Positions 18,803 through 28,413 are shown, numbered from the stretch's first letter. The stretch is DNA of 64,000 nucleotides from Pelagibacteraceae bacterium AG-414-E02 (GCA_003214615.1 QCLK01000003.1:1-64000), one strand, 5' to 3'. Program-made: numbers and translations. Notes: generated by a model not told the origin, from the sequence alone.

Positions 18803-20655
18803 TTTTTAATACTAGGTCTTACTTTATAAAAATTTTGAAGTGTTAAATTAAGAACTAATTCATTCCACAAATATTGACTACAGTCATCGGTTTTATTTAG
18901 AAAGTTCTTATACTTTTTCATGAAAAATTTTTTGTTTATTAATATATTATAGTCTAGCAAACGTTCCATCAATTTTTCGTCTCGCAGGAGCGTTTCCTTA
19001 GGAAACGCAAAACCATGTTTTTTACGTTTCATGATTTCTTTAGGAATTATATTTTTAAAAGATTTTTTTAAGAAATATTTTTTATTAAAGAACTTATACA
19101 ATGTGGATATATCTTGATCTAAACTAAAATTAATTATTTTTTTACTTAAAAATGGAGAACGACTTTCAACGGAATTAAACATACTAGCATTATCTATTTT
19201 TTTTAAAATCATTGGTAAATAGAATTTATAATAATATAATTGACTATATCTCATTAGATTAAAGTTTTTTGTGAATAATTTATTAGAGCATTCGTACAAA
19301 TTTTCTTCATTAATATTTTCATTAAATAAAACACTCATATCTTTGGTATTTAAACATCCCATCCAACTAGGTAGAAGATATTTTTTTTTTAAATGTATAG
19401 AACTTAAAAATTTTCTTATTTTTGTTGAAAAAGTTAAATAATCAAAAGAAATTTTTTTTAAATTAATTAATTTTGATAATAATTTAAAAATAAAATTTGG
19501 GATAAATTTTTTAATTATTGAAGCTAAAATAAAAGCATCAAATGTAATATAGCCGAAGAAGGATTCATCTCCTCCGTCACCACCTATCGATACATTCGAG
19601 TACTTTTTTATTTTTTTTTGGATTATGTAAGTGGGTATTAAAGAACTATCACCAAGTGGATCGCTCAAGCGCTCTGATATTTCTAATAAATTATCTTTCA
19701 ATTCATTATTATCAGCATAAAAAATTTCCTTTTTTATTTCTTTATTAATCTTTTTTACGAATCTTGCTTCATCAAAAGTTTTATTTTCAAAACCTAATGT
19801 GAAAGAGGAAAACTCTTTATTGGTTTTAATTAAATATTCCATAATAATATAAGAGTCTATTCCTCCACTTAATGATAATGCAGGGGTATTATCTGCTATA
19901 GAATGCTCTTTAATAATTTTTTCAAAATTATCCTTAAAGGTATTAATTTCATTTTTCTTAAAAAATATATTGTAGTCTGGTCCATTTTTTAAATCCCAGT
20001 ACTTTTTGGATGATAAATTCAAATTTGAAGAATTAATATAAATATTTTCTCCTGGTTCAACTTGAAAAATATTTTCAAAAATCGTGTGGGGTGCGGGCAC
20101 GTGAGAATACGCAAAATATTTTTTTATATTTTTTAATGAGACATTAGTTGAAATTTGATTATCAATAAAAATTCCACTTATATCACTTGAGAAAATATGA
20201 TAATTGTTATTTCTAGAATAATAGAGAGGTTTCTGGCCAACGTAGTCTCTTGATAATATTATTTCTTTTTTTTCTTGATCATAAATAGCGATAGCCCACA
20301 TACCATCAAAATAATTAAATGCTCTATCACCAAAATATTCAAAGGCATTGGCTACCACTTCCGTATCACAATTTGTTTTAAAGTTTATGTTTTTTGATCT
20401 CAAAAATTCTTTTATTTCTAAAAAATTATATATACATCCATTAAACACCGTCACGTATCTTTTGCTTTGTGAATGCATAGGCTGTCCTCCATTTTTTTTA
20501 TCAATAACCGACAATCTGTTGTTTCCTAATGAGACAAGATTATCACTACTCACAAAAAAATTTTGTTCGTCTGGGCCTCTAAAAATTTGTTTATTAGAAA
20601 TTTCTTTAATTAAATTTAAGTTTGCTCTACCTATTATCCCAAATATTGCGCACAT
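18799..20655 (-). CDS. AsnB-type glutamine-dependent amidotransferase (asparagine synthase family)
   Basis: Uses glutamine nitrogen to amidate a carboxylate after adenylation. The 618-residue protein has the class II glutaminase domain with nucleophile Cys2 (MCAIFGIIGR), RGPDE, and GNNRLSVID, then the synthetase domain with the PP-loop SGGIDS (263-268) and GGDGGDESFFGY. It could be asparagine synthetase, but it stands at the edge of a glycan island and such AsnB homologues often amidate uronic acids in surface polysaccharides. GatCAB in the same window gives a separate route to amidated tRNA. Substrate cannot be decided from sequence. Confidence 0.85.
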   Translation of the reverse strand: MCAIFGIIGRANLNLIKEISNKQIFRGPDEQNFFVSSDNLVSLGNNRLSVIDKKNGGQPMHSQSKRYVTVFNGCIYNFLEIKEFLRSKNINFKTNCDTEVVANAFEYFGDRAFNYFDGMWAIAIYDQEKKEIILSRDYVGQKPLYYSRNNNYHIFSSDISGIFIDNQISTNVSLKNIKKYFAYSHVPAPHTIFENIFQVEPGENIYINSSNLNLSSKKYWDLKNGPDYNIFFKKNEINTFKDNFEKIIKEHSIADNTPALSLSGGIDSYIIMEYLIKTNKEFSSFTLGFENKTFDEARFVKKINKEIKKEIFYADNNELKDNLLEISERLSDPLGDSSLIPTYIIQKKIKKYSNVSIGGDGGDESFFGYITFDAFILASIIKKFIPNFIFKLLSKLINLKKISFDYLTFSTKIRKFLSSIHLKKKYLLPSWMGCLNTKDMSVLFNENINEENLYECSNKLFTKNFNLMRYSQLYYYKFYLPMILKKIDNASMFNSVESRSPFLSKKIINFSLDQDISTLYKFFNKKYFLKKSFKNIIPKEIMKRKKHGFAFPKETLLRDEKLMERLLDYNILINKKFFMKKYKNFLNKTDDCSQYLWNELVLNLTLQNFYKVRPSIKN

Positions 20656-20683
20656 TTGAATTTTAGTATATTAATAAAATCTA

Positions 20684-21640
20684 ATGAATTATACAGTAAT
20701 TGTTCCTTTTTATAATGAAGAAAAAAATATCTCATCATTTAACGATGGATTGATAAATAATATAAAAAAAATTGAAAATAAAGACAGAAAATTTGAAATT
20801 GTTTATGTTGATGACGGCTCACAAGATAAAACCTTTGAAGAGTTAAAAAAATTAAACGGTAATGCTTGTGATACTCTTGTAGTAAAACATAGCAGTAATC
20901 TTTCTCAATCTGCAGCACTGAACACAGGAATCAGTCAATCTAAAAATGACAATCTAATAATTATGGATGGTGATTTGCAAAACGATTCTGAAGATTTAGT
21001 TAAGATGGTTGAAGAGTACGAGAAAGGTTGCGATATGATTATTGGATGGCGCAAAAATAGAAAAGATAATTTTTTTTTAAGAACTGTACCTAGTATAATA
21101 GCAAATTATATTGTTAGACTTTTTTCAAAATCAAAAATTCATGATCATGGATGTGCTTTTAAAATTGTAAAAAAAAATACGATTGATGATTTAACAAATT
21201 GGGGTGATTTCCATAGATTGCTTGCTGCTAGGCTTGCCAATAATGGTTATGAAGTTAAAGAGATTGAAATTACACACAAACAAAGAGTTCATGGCACTTC
21301 CAATTATGGTTTTGAGAGAATTTTAAAAGTAATTATTGATTTGTTCTACTTAAAATTTTTTAAAAACTATAAAAGACAGTCAATTTACTTTTTTGGTCTA
21401 TTTAGTTTTTTTTCGTTTCTTTTATCAGGAGTATTTTTTGTATACATGATAATTCTTAAATATAACTACGATACTTCATTCATTCAAACGCCACTGCCTT
21501 TACTAGTGATATTTTTAATTATGATAGGACTAATTTTCTTATTTATCGGAATATTAGCACAATTAATTATAAATCAAGGAAATGACAACAAAAGTAAGCG
21601 AAGTAATATTCAAGAAAAAATTTACTTTGAAAAAAAATAG
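20684..21640 (+). CDS. Polyprenyl-phosphate glycosyltransferase (GT2, DPM1/ArnC-like)
   Basis: Likely transfers a sugar from a nucleotide donor to a polyprenyl phosphate at the inner membrane. The GT2 fold shows IVPFYNEEKN at the N-terminus, VDDGSQD (about 44-50), NLSQSAALNTGI, and the DGDLQND metal motif (about 89-95). A HDHGCAFKI stretch and two C-terminal hydrophobic helices (about 230-255 and 265-300) give the DPM1/ArnC/GtrB layout. It is divergent from asnB with a 28-base gap. The lipid-linked sugar would be a donor for the GT39-like transferase downstream. Confidence 0.88.
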   Translation: MNYTVIVPFYNEEKNISSFNDGLINNIKKIENKDRKFEIVYVDDGSQDKTFEELKKLNGNACDTLVVKHSSNLSQSAALNTGISQSKNDNLIIMDGDLQNDSEDLVKMVEEYEKGCDMIIGWRKNRKDNFFLRTVPSIIANYIVRLFSKSKIHDHGCAFKIVKKNTIDDLTNWGDFHRLLAARLANNGYEVKEIEITHKQRVHGTSNYGFERILKVIIDLFYLKFFKNYKRQSIYFFGLFSFFSFLLSGVFFVYMIILKYNYDTSFIQTPLPLLVIFLIMIGLIFLFIGILAQLIINQGNDNKSKRSNIQEKIYFEKK

Positions 21641-21652
21641 TTTAATAAAAAG

Positions 21653-22624
21653 CTATTTATAATAAGAGTTATACCATTTAATTAATTTATCGACACCAGT
21701 ATTTAAGTCCACTCGTATCTCATGATTAAAAATTTTTTTCTCTCTCAGCACATTTGATTTTGTAAGAGTTAAATCTCCTAACTGTTTTTTTATATATCTC
21801 TTTTTGGCTCTTTTTCCCATTTTTTTTTCAACTAGGCCTATAAATTTTTTTAAGTGTATTGAATTTGGATTACCTACATTGAAAACATCAGATACTTTTT
21901 GACCCCTTGTCATAAACTTATTGATTATTTTAAATAGATTTAAGATCACATCATCAATATAAGTAAAGCTTCTATAATGTTTTCCATAATTGTATATGTT
22001 TGTATTTTTATTTGATTTAATTCCTCTTAGTAACTTTAAATAAAACATGTCAGGTCTCCCCCATGGGCCAAACACAGTAAAAAAACGAACACCTATAGTA
22101 TTAATTTTGTATAAATGACTGTACACCTTTGAAATTAATTCCATACTTAATTTAGATGCGGAATAAACTGAAATAGGATTGGTTTGTGCTAATGATGATA
22201 CGGCTTTTTTTGATCCCTTCTCTCCATAAACGGAAGAACTGCTAGCGTAGATAACTAATTTAATTTTTTTTGTATCTTTAAAAAATTCCAATAAATTTAC
22301 ATATGAAATAATATTATTTTCTATATATGTGATTGGATTCAATATTGAATATCGAACACCAGCCTGACCAGCAAAATGGACTATAACTTGAATTTTATTT
22401 TTATATTTATTTATCTTTTTTGAGATATTTTTTTTATTTTTTAGATCAATTTTATAAAAAATAAAATTAGGAAACTTTCTTAATATTTTAAGCCTATCAA
22501 ATTTGATTTTTGTATCATAATAATCACTGATATTATCAACCCCAATTACTTTTTTTTGTTTCTTTAATAAAGATAAGCTTAAATGAAATCCAACAAATCC
22601 TGCTGCTCCTGTGATTAAATACAT
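21653..22624 (-). CDS. NAD-dependent epimerase, UDP-glucuronate 4-epimerase-like
   Basis: Short-chain dehydrogenase-type sugar epimerase, probably UDP-glucuronate to UDP-galacturonate. The start is placed at the ATG at 22624 so that the NAD loop ITGAAGFVGFH follows at once; the longer frame adds 14 residues with no family match. Other signs are HFAGQAGVRYSI, the catalytic YSASK, and RFFTVFGPWGRPDMFY and RSFTYIDD, which are characteristic of the UDP-glucuronate 4-epimerase group. UGD and GalU at 44827-46944 would supply the substrate. It lies convergent with the GT2 gene and divergent from the GT39-like gene. Confidence 0.87.
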   Translation of the reverse strand: MYLITGAAGFVGFHLSLSLLKKQKKVIGVDNISDYYDTKIKFDRLKILRKFPNFIFYKIDLKNKKNISKKINKYKNKIQVIVHFAGQAGVRYSILNPITYIENNIISYVNLLEFFKDTKKIKLVIYASSSSVYGEKGSKKAVSSLAQTNPISVYSASKLSMELISKVYSHLYKINTIGVRFFTVFGPWGRPDMFYLKLLRGIKSNKNTNIYNYGKHYRSFTYIDDVILNLFKIINKFMTRGQKVSDVFNVGNPNSIHLKKFIGLVEKKMGKRAKKRYIKKQLGDLTLTKSNVLREKKIFNHEIRVDLNTGVDKLIKWYNSYYK

Positions 22625-22669
22625 AAATATTGATATTTTTATAAAAAATTTGACCTTTTTCGACACATT

Positions 22670-22711
22670 ATGTTGTTAAAACATTTTATCAACATAAATT
22701 TTTTTTTTTTT
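22670..22711 (+). promoter_or_regulatory. 26-base near-perfect palindrome followed by 13 T
   Basis: Positions 22670-22695 form an inverted repeat (ATGTTG ... CAACAT outer arms) in which 12 of 13 pairs match, followed by AAA and an unbroken run of 13 T (22699-22711). It lies in the 118-base divergent space between the epimerase and the GT39-like gene. It could be a regulator-binding dyad or an intrinsic terminator stopping antisense or leader transcription on the plus strand. The stem has only two G-C pairs, so stability is modest. Confidence 0.4.
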
Positions 22712-22742
22712 CAAAAATAATGTATTAGTAATAACTTAATAT

Positions 22743-24353
22743 ATGATGAAATTTTTTAAAAGAAGTACAAATCGTGAAAAAGTCACTGTTACCACTGTTT
22801 ATCTAGTTTTTTTAATCATTGGAATAGTTGCTTTTAAAGATTTTGGTATTTCAGTTGATGAATGGGAATTAAGAATACTTGGTTTTGCAAATTTAAAATA
22901 TGTAATGAGTCTTGTCTTTCCAGCGGGAATACAAAATCTCGAAAAAATTTTATCAATACCTGAACTTTCAGATTATTTGGGTACACATGGCGCCATATAT
23001 TCAATGCCAATGGCCTTTATAGAATATTTTTGGAATATTACTGATAGTCAAAAATATTATTTTTTTCGTCATTACATAAATCATTTTATATTTTTAGTTG
23101 CAAATTTCTATTTTTTTCTACTGGTAAAAGAAAGGTTTGATAGTTGGATATACGGAATTACAGGGGCTATTTTTTTATTTTTATCGCCAAGAATATTTGC
23201 TGAGAGCTTTTATAATCACAAAGATATAATATTTTTGTCTCTTTTTATTATTAATTTATATTATGGGATAAATTTTTTAAAAAATCCAAATTTTAAAAAT
23301 TCTCTACTTTTTTCAATAACTACTGCTTTAGCAATTGATATAAGAATTATGGGAATAATAATTATACCTGTTATTATTTTAGCAACATATATCAAGTATT
23401 CAAAAAATATTAAAAAGATTCTTCCATTTTTACTAAGTTACTTTATTTTGCTTCCTTTATTTATTGTTATTTTTTGGCCATATCTTTGGGAGAATCCCAT
23501 AATGAATTTTATTAAAGTATTTGGAACTTTAAGTTCTTTTCCTCATACCGGGTATAATTTCTATTTAGGTGATTATCATTTGGCATCCTACACTCCTTGG
23601 CACTATATTTTTGTTTGGATTTTTATCACCACTCCAATTTTATATTTACTACTTTTTATTTATGGTTTTTTTAACCTGAGTTTATATATAATTAAAACTA
23701 ATAATCTCCATTCTAAATTGCGTAAAAACACTAGAATAGAAGACTTGGTATTTTACTTTTTATTTATCAGTCCAATAATTATAGTAATCCTCTTAAATTC
23801 AACAATTTATAATGGGTGGCGACATCTGTACTTTATTTATCCCTGCTTATTGCTTATTTCTTTACATGGACTTGATTTGTTAAGAAAAAAATACTCTGAA
23901 AAAAAAAGTAGACTTTTGCTAATAATAATAGCGATATTTTTACTACAAATAACATTTTCAATGATTAAGCACCATCCCTTCCAAAATGTTTACTTTAATA
24001 TGCTTGCTGGGAAGGAAATCGAAAAAAAATTTGAAATGGATTACTGGGGACTTTCTAACAAACAAGCTCTTGATTATATTTTAAAAATGGAAAATAAGAA
24101 GTTAATAAAAATAGGGTCCGCTGGACCTATATCGATTGAAAATAGTAAAAAAATATTGAATGTTAAAAAAAGAAATCGTATTAAAGTTACTGACAATAAA
24201 GACGCTGATTATATTATTGATAATTACATTAATTGGCACGGTAAATATAAAAAAAGCGAGCATTTAATACCTAACAATTTTGAAATTTATAAAGAAATAT
24301 TTGTAAATAATATGAGAATTCTTTCTATATATAAAAAAAATGAAACTCTTTAG
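22743..24353 (+). CDS. Polytopic membrane glycosyltransferase (GT39/PMT-like)
   Basis: Large integral membrane protein of 536 residues with about ten hydrophobic helices, separated by short loops, and a C-terminal soluble tail of about 110 residues. The acidic DEWELRILGF motif in the first periplasmic loop and the overall layout resemble PMT_2/ArnT-type transferases that use polyprenyl-phosphate sugars. A second conserved-looking loop has ESFYNHKDII. The acceptor (lipid A, glycan or protein) is unknown. Its stop lies 14 bases inside the next methyltransferase gene, so they are coupled. Confidence 0.72.
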   Translation: MMKFFKRSTNREKVTVTTVYLVFLIIGIVAFKDFGISVDEWELRILGFANLKYVMSLVFPAGIQNLEKILSIPELSDYLGTHGAIYSMPMAFIEYFWNITDSQKYYFFRHYINHFIFLVANFYFFLLVKERFDSWIYGITGAIFLFLSPRIFAESFYNHKDIIFLSLFIINLYYGINFLKNPNFKNSLLFSITTALAIDIRIMGIIIIPVIILATYIKYSKNIKKILPFLLSYFILLPLFIVIFWPYLWENPIMNFIKVFGTLSSFPHTGYNFYLGDYHLASYTPWHYIFVWIFITTPILYLLLFIYGFFNLSLYIIKTNNLHSKLRKNTRIEDLVFYFLFISPIIIVILLNSTIYNGWRHLYFIYPCLLLISLHGLDLLRKKYSEKKSRLLLIIIAIFLLQITFSMIKHHPFQNVYFNMLAGKEIEKKFEMDYWGLSNKQALDYILKMENKKLIKIGSAGPISIENSKKILNVKKRNRIKVTDNKDADYIIDNYINWHGKYKKSEHLIPNNFEIYKEIFVNNMRILSIYKKNETL

Positions 24354-25023
24354 TGCAAATAATTATATCAGAAAACTAATTTTTGCTGATTATCGTGAAG
24401 AAATTTTAAGCAAACAAATTATAAACGAAATGGAAAGTTTAGAAAACTTTAAAAATAAAAAAATAATAAAAATAATTGATTATGGTTCAGGATATAACCC
24501 AATCGTAATTAAAAAAATAATAGCCAAATTGTCTAAAAAATATAAAAAAACTAAATTTATTGCACATTGCTATGATATTTATAAAAATAAAGAATTAAAA
24601 TTATTAAAAAGCAACAAGATGATTAAATTTTTTCATATTAATGCTTTACCTTTTAATAAAAAGAAAAAATATAACTTTTGTTTACTTTTGGACGTATTGC
24701 ATCATATCGATATAAAAAATACTAATAGGATTAAAAAAATAACCAAAAATCTTAAAAATATGTCTAAATATATCTTTATTAAAGATCATTTTCAGCATGG
24801 ATTGGTTTCAAATTTTATTTTACGTTTAATGGATTTTGTCAGTAATTATAGTGACAATGTTAAGATACCTAGCATTTACTTTAATAAAACAACGTACGAA
24901 AATTTTATATCAAGTTTAAAAATAAGAGAAATTAAAAGAATAAATGACATCAGTTACTACAAATGGTATTGGTTCTTCTTTAATAATAAAAAACTGCAAT
25001 TTATTTCAGTACTCAAAAAATAA
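24340..25023 (+). CDS. Class I SAM-dependent methyltransferase
   Basis: Probable small-molecule or sugar methyltransferase of 227 residues. SAM motif I is IIDYGSGYNP (about 48-57), and a motif-IV-like stretch CLLLDVLHHID (about 108-118) follows after about 60 residues. The protein is basic and Lys/Asn-rich, with no membrane segment. It overlaps the GT39-like gene by 14 bases and the next methyltransferase by one base (TAATG). Modification of the glycan made by the neighbouring genes is the simplest inference; the substrate is unknown. Confidence 0.72.
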   Translation: MKLFSANNYIRKLIFADYREEILSKQIINEMESLENFKNKKIIKIIDYGSGYNPIVIKKIIAKLSKKYKKTKFIAHCYDIYKNKELKLLKSNKMIKFFHINALPFNKKKKYNFCLLLDVLHHIDIKNTNRIKKITKNLKNMSKYIFIKDHFQHGLVSNFILRLMDFVSNYSDNVKIPSIYFNKTTYENFISSLKIREIKRINDISYYKWYWFFFNNKKLQFISVLKK

Positions 25024-25826
25024 TGGATAAAATTAAGCAAAAAGGTACCGTACAAGAGTTCGGTGATCAATTTAAGCAACATTCTAAAATTGATGACCAT
25101 TGGGGTAGTATTGAAATGCTCAGAGATATTGTGAGACCTTTTAACCTTGATCAGAATACTTTAGAAAACAAAACTATTTGTGAAATTGGTTCCGGTTCTG
25201 GAAGAATATTAAAAAATTTATCTACTTTTTCTCCAAAAAAGATTTTTTCTATTGAACCATCGGATGCCATAGAAGTTGCTAAGGAAAACAATAAAGATTC
25301 AAAAACTGAAATTATATTTAAAAAAATTACTGCTCAAGAAATGCAATTTAATAATGAAATGGATTACGTTTTTTCTTTGGGCGTAATTCACCATATTCCT
25401 GATGATTTAATCGTTTGTAAAAAAATATATAACTCTTTGAAACCAAATGGTAAATTTATTATTTGGTTATATGGAAAAGAAGGTAACGAACTATACTTGA
25501 TTATTTTTAATAATTTAAGAAAAGTAACAAAATTATTACCTGATAAATTACTTAACTTAATATCAGTCTTCTTAAACTTTTTTTTAAGTTTTTATATTTA
25601 TTTATGTAAATATTTTAATTTGCCATTAAAAAAATATATCGTAAACGTTATTGGTAAGTGTTCTTTTGAGAAAAGAAAATATATAATTTTTGATCAATTG
25701 AATCCATCTTATTCTAAATACTATACAAAAGATGAGGTCAATAATTTACTTGATAAAGCTGGTTTTAAAAAAATTCAAATACTACATAGACACGGTTATA
25801 GCTGGACTGCTGTTGCTGAAAAATGA
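25023..25826 (+). CDS. Class I SAM-dependent methyltransferase (UbiE/Methyltransf_11-like)
   Basis: A 267-residue methyltransferase with motif I CEIGSGSGRIL (about 50-60), motif II acidic turn IEPSDA (about 74-79) and the post-motif FSLGVIHHIPDD (about 117-128). A hydrophobic region around residues 165-200 (LNLISVFLNFFLSFYIYLC) may let it sit against a membrane. It starts within the previous stop codon and is the last gene of the glycan island before tRNA-Ser(GCU). It differs from its neighbour in motif spacing, so it is not an obvious tandem duplicate. Confidence 0.78.
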   Translation: MDKIKQKGTVQEFGDQFKQHSKIDDHWGSIEMLRDIVRPFNLDQNTLENKTICEIGSGSGRILKNLSTFSPKKIFSIEPSDAIEVAKENNKDSKTEIIFKKITAQEMQFNNEMDYVFSLGVIHHIPDDLIVCKKIYNSLKPNGKFIIWLYGKEGNELYLIIFNNLRKVTKLLPDKLLNLISVFLNFFLSFYIYLCKYFNLPLKKYIVNVIGKCSFEKRKYIIFDQLNPSYSKYYTKDEVNNLLDKAGFKKIQILHRHGYSWTAVAEK

Positions 25827-25837
25827 TTAATTAATCA

Positions 25838-25929
25838 TGGCGGAGAGAGAGAGATTCGAACTCTCGGTACATGTTTCCACGTACGGTCATTTAGCAAACG
25901 ACTGGTTTAAACCACTCACCCATCTCTCC
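25838..25929 (-). tRNA. tRNA-Ser (anticodon GCU)
   Basis: A 92-base class II tRNA. GGAGAGA pairs with TCTCTCC, the discriminator is G and CCA is encoded at 25840-25838. The anticodon loop TTGCTAA gives GCT, with a GTCGT/ATGAC stem containing one G-U. The long variable arm (GTACGTGGAAACATGTAC) and a GAGTTCGAATCTC T arm are clear. It decodes AGC and AGU. It sits at the end of the accessory island, a position where integrated DNA often borders a tRNA, though no integrase or repeat is seen. Confidence 0.97.
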
Positions 25930-25937
25930 TAGTGATC

Positions 25938-25966
25938 TATTTACCTTTATTTTAGGCGCTTTTCAA
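25938..25966 (-). promoter_or_regulatory. Possible promoter of tRNA-Ser(GCU)
   Basis: On the minus strand TTGAAA (25966-25961) and TAAATA (25943-25938) are 17 bases apart, and the tRNA starts 9 bases after the -10 box. The -35 box is good and the -10 box weak (three of six). The same 57-base gap must also hold the start signals of the divergent rarD gene. Confidence 0.38.
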
Positions 25967-25986
25967 TTTAATGATAGTAATTATTT

Positions 25987-26871
25987 ATGAATAAAAATAC
26001 TTTCCAAGGAATTTTATATGGTGCGAGCGGCTCATTATGGTGGGGAACTATCGGAGTTATCTATTTTAAAGCTTCATCTTTTGCGGGACCTATTGAACTT
26101 GTAGTGCATAGAACTATTTGGACTGCCTTCTCTCTAATTATTACTACTTCATTATTTTCTAAATGGGATAGTTTTTTTAATATTATTAAAAAAAAAAGAG
26201 AAATGATTTATCTTTTAATAACTGGAATTTTAATTTTTACTAATTGGTCTACCTGGATATATGCAGTTGTTACTAACAAAATTATTGATGCTAGTTTCGG
26301 TTATTTCATAATGCCAATACTAAGTGTCTTTTTCGGGATTCTTTTTTTAAAGGAACCATACAATAAACAAAAAATATTATCTGTTTTACTTGTGGCTATT
26401 TCAGTAGGATATTTACTGCTTAATTTTGCTTCAGTTCCCTGGGTAGGGTTAATTGTTGCTTTAACATGGAGCGTTTATTCTTTATTAAGAAAGAAAATAA
26501 GCGTCGAGTCAGACGTTGGGTTGTTAATTGAAAGTTTATATATAACGCCGTTAGCTTTACTTATTTTTTATTTAATTACTATTGATGGAAATTACTATTT
26601 TTCACTTGATAATCCAAAAATAGCATTTTGGCTATTTTTAGCTGGACCTATGACAGTAATACCTCTTTTTCTATTTCTAAAGGGAGTAGATTTAGCTGGT
26701 TTAGGAACATCAGGTATGGTTTTCTTTATAACTCCTACCTGTCAGTTTATGCTGGGTGCTTTTTACTATAATGAATATTTTGATTTAAATAAATTAATCG
26801 GATTCATAATAATTTGGATAGCTGTGGCTATTTATTTACATGATTTATATAGAGAAAAAATACGTAATTGA
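25987..26871 (+). CDS. rarD: RarD-type EamA-family transporter
   Basis: Inner-membrane drug/metabolite-type transporter of 294 residues with about ten hydrophobic helices arranged as two EamA repeats. GILYGASGSLWWGTIGVIYFK at the start, WIYAVVTNKIIDASFGYFIMP (about 90-110) and the C-terminal FLKGVDLAGLGTSGMVFFITPTC are typical of the RarD subgroup. The transported compound is unknown. It precedes soxB by 14 bases on the same strand, so it may be co-transcribed and could handle a methylated amine or amino acid; that link is inference only. Confidence 0.86.
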   Translation: MNKNTFQGILYGASGSLWWGTIGVIYFKASSFAGPIELVVHRTIWTAFSLIITTSLFSKWDSFFNIIKKKREMIYLLITGILIFTNWSTWIYAVVTNKIIDASFGYFIMPILSVFFGILFLKEPYNKQKILSVLLVAISVGYLLLNFASVPWVGLIVALTWSVYSLLRKKISVESDVGLLIESLYITPLALLIFYLITIDGNYYFSLDNPKIAFWLFLAGPMTVIPLFLFLKGVDLAGLGTSGMVFFITPTCQFMLGAFYYNEYFDLNKLIGFIIIWIAVAIYLHDLYREKIRN

Positions 26872-26885
26872 TATAATTTATTTTA

Positions 26886-28139
26886 ATGAAGAAAAAATAT
26901 TCAATATTTGCCCTTGTAAAAAACTCATTAAGCTACCATGAAAACTGGCAACGAGCTTGGAGAGATCCCGAGCCAAAATCTCGGTATGATGCTGTCATAG
27001 TTGGTGGAGGTGGACATGGTTTAGCCACTGCATATTATTTAGCTAAAGAACATAATCTAAAAAATATTGCCGTAGTAGAAAAAGGATGGATTGGTGGTGG
27101 TAACACAGGTAGAAATACTACAATTATAAGATCGAATTATCTTTGGGATGCAAGTGCAGGTATGTACGACCATGCCTTAAAAATTTGGGAAAATCTTTCT
27201 CAAGAATTAAATTACAATGTCATGTTTAGTCAAAGGGGAGTAATGAATTTAGCTCATAATCAACATGATGTAAGAGAATTAAAAAGAAGAACTCATGCTA
27301 ATAGACTCAATGGTATAGATTGTGAATGGCTTAATGTTGAGCAGGTTAAAAAATTCTGCCCAATTATTAATTGTTCTCCTAATATCCGATATCCAGTAAT
27401 GGGCAGTACTTTACAAAGGCGTGCTGGCACTGCGAGACATGATGCTGTTGCCTGGGGGTATGCTAGAGGAGCGGATGCCATGGGAGTTGATATTATTCAA
27501 AACTGTGAGGTAAAAGGAATAAAAAGAAATGGTGATTCTATTGAAGGAATTGAAACTACAAAAGGTTTTATCAAAACCCAAAAAGTCGGTGTTGTTGCTG
27601 CAGGTCATTCTAGTGTAATTGCAAACATGGCTGGTTTAAGACTTCCACTCGAAAGCAAACCATTACAAGCATTAGTTTCAGAACCAATCAAACCAATAAT
27701 AGATACAGTTGTTATGTCTAATGCCGTTCACGCATACGTAAGTCAGTCTGATAAAGGTGAACTTGTTATAGGAGCTGGCACTGACTCTTATATTTCTTAT
27801 ACACAAAAAGGTACCCATGAAATTGTTGAAGGTACGTTAAAAGCTATTTTAGAACTTTATCCAATTTTTAGTAGACTTAGAATGCTTAGACAATGGGGAG
27901 GTGTTGTTGATATATGCCCAGATGCAAGCCCCATAATAAGCAAAACTTCAATTAAAGGACTTTATTTTAACTGTGGCTGGGGAACTGGTGGTTTTAAAGC
28001 TACCCCAGGATCAGGACATTTATTTGCTCACACAATGGCAAAAGATGAACCACATGCTTTGAACGAAGCATTCAACATCAACAGATTTATAAGTGGTGAT
28101 CTTGTCGATGAACATGGTGCTGCTGCAGTAGCTCATTAA
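26886..28139 (+). CDS. soxB: Sarcosine oxidase beta subunit
   Basis: Flavoprotein subunit of heterotetrameric sarcosine oxidase, which demethylates N-methylglycine to glycine with transfer of the methyl group to tetrahydrofolate. The 417-residue protein has the FAD dinucleotide motif [21 protein letters not shown] (about 36-56), the [17 protein letters not shown] region and [16 protein letters not shown], where the His is the expected covalent FMN attachment site. C-terminal [10 protein letters not shown] and [14 protein letters not shown] are also typical. It is the first gene of soxBDAG, separated by one base from soxD. Confidence 0.96.
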   Translation: MKKKYSIFALVKNSLSYHENWQRAWRDPEPKSRYDAVIVGGGGHGLATAYYLAKEHNLKNIAVVEKGWIGGGNTGRNTTIIRSNYLWDASAGMYDHALKIWENLSQELNYNVMFSQRGVMNLAHNQHDVRELKRRTHANRLNGIDCEWLNVEQVKKFCPIINCSPNIRYPVMGSTLQRRAGTARHDAVAWGYARGADAMGVDIIQNCEVKGIKRNGDSIEGIETTKGFIKTQKVGVVAAGHSSVIANMAGLRLPLESKPLQALVSEPIKPIIDTVVMSNAVHAYVSQSDKGELVIGAGTDSYISYTQKGTHEIVEGTLKAILELYPIFSRLRMLRQWGGVVDICPDASPIISKTSIKGLYFNCGWGTGGFKATPGSGHLFAHTMAKDEPHALNEAFNINRFISGDLVDEHGAAAVAH

Positions 28140-28140
28140 T

Positions 28141-28413
28141 ATGTTTATAATTAAATGCCCATATTGTGGAGAAAGAGATCATAGTGAATTTAATTATGGA
28201 GGAGAAGCTCATTTAGTAAGGCCTAAACAACCCACTGAATTAAGCGATGATCAATGGGCTGAATATTTATTTATGAGAAAAAATATAAAAGGTCTTCAAT
28301 ATGAAAGGTGGAATCATTCACACGGGTGTAGGCGTTGGTTTAATGTGTCTAGAGATACATCAACCGATAAAATTCACTCAGTTTACAAGATAGGAGAAAA
28401 ACCAAGTAAATAA
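28141..28413 (+). CDS. soxD: Sarcosine oxidase delta subunit
   Basis: Small zinc-binding subunit of 90 residues that completes the heterotetramer. CPYCGERDHSEF at the N-terminus provides the Cys and His ligands, with GGEAHLVRP and the later SHGCRRWFNVSRDT that are conserved in SoxD. Its stop codon overlaps the soxA start (TAATG). The B-D-A-G gene order is the standard one. Confidence 0.96.
   Translation: MFIIKCPYCGERDHSEFNYGGEAHLVRPKQPTELSDDQWAEYLFMRKNIKGLQYERWNHSHGCRRWFNVSRDTSTDKIHSVYKIGEKPSK

Noticed and set aside
25838-25986. tRNA-Ser(GCU) as an attachment site for an integrated element
   Set aside because: No integrase, no direct repeat of the tRNA 3' end and no foreign base composition were seen on either side.
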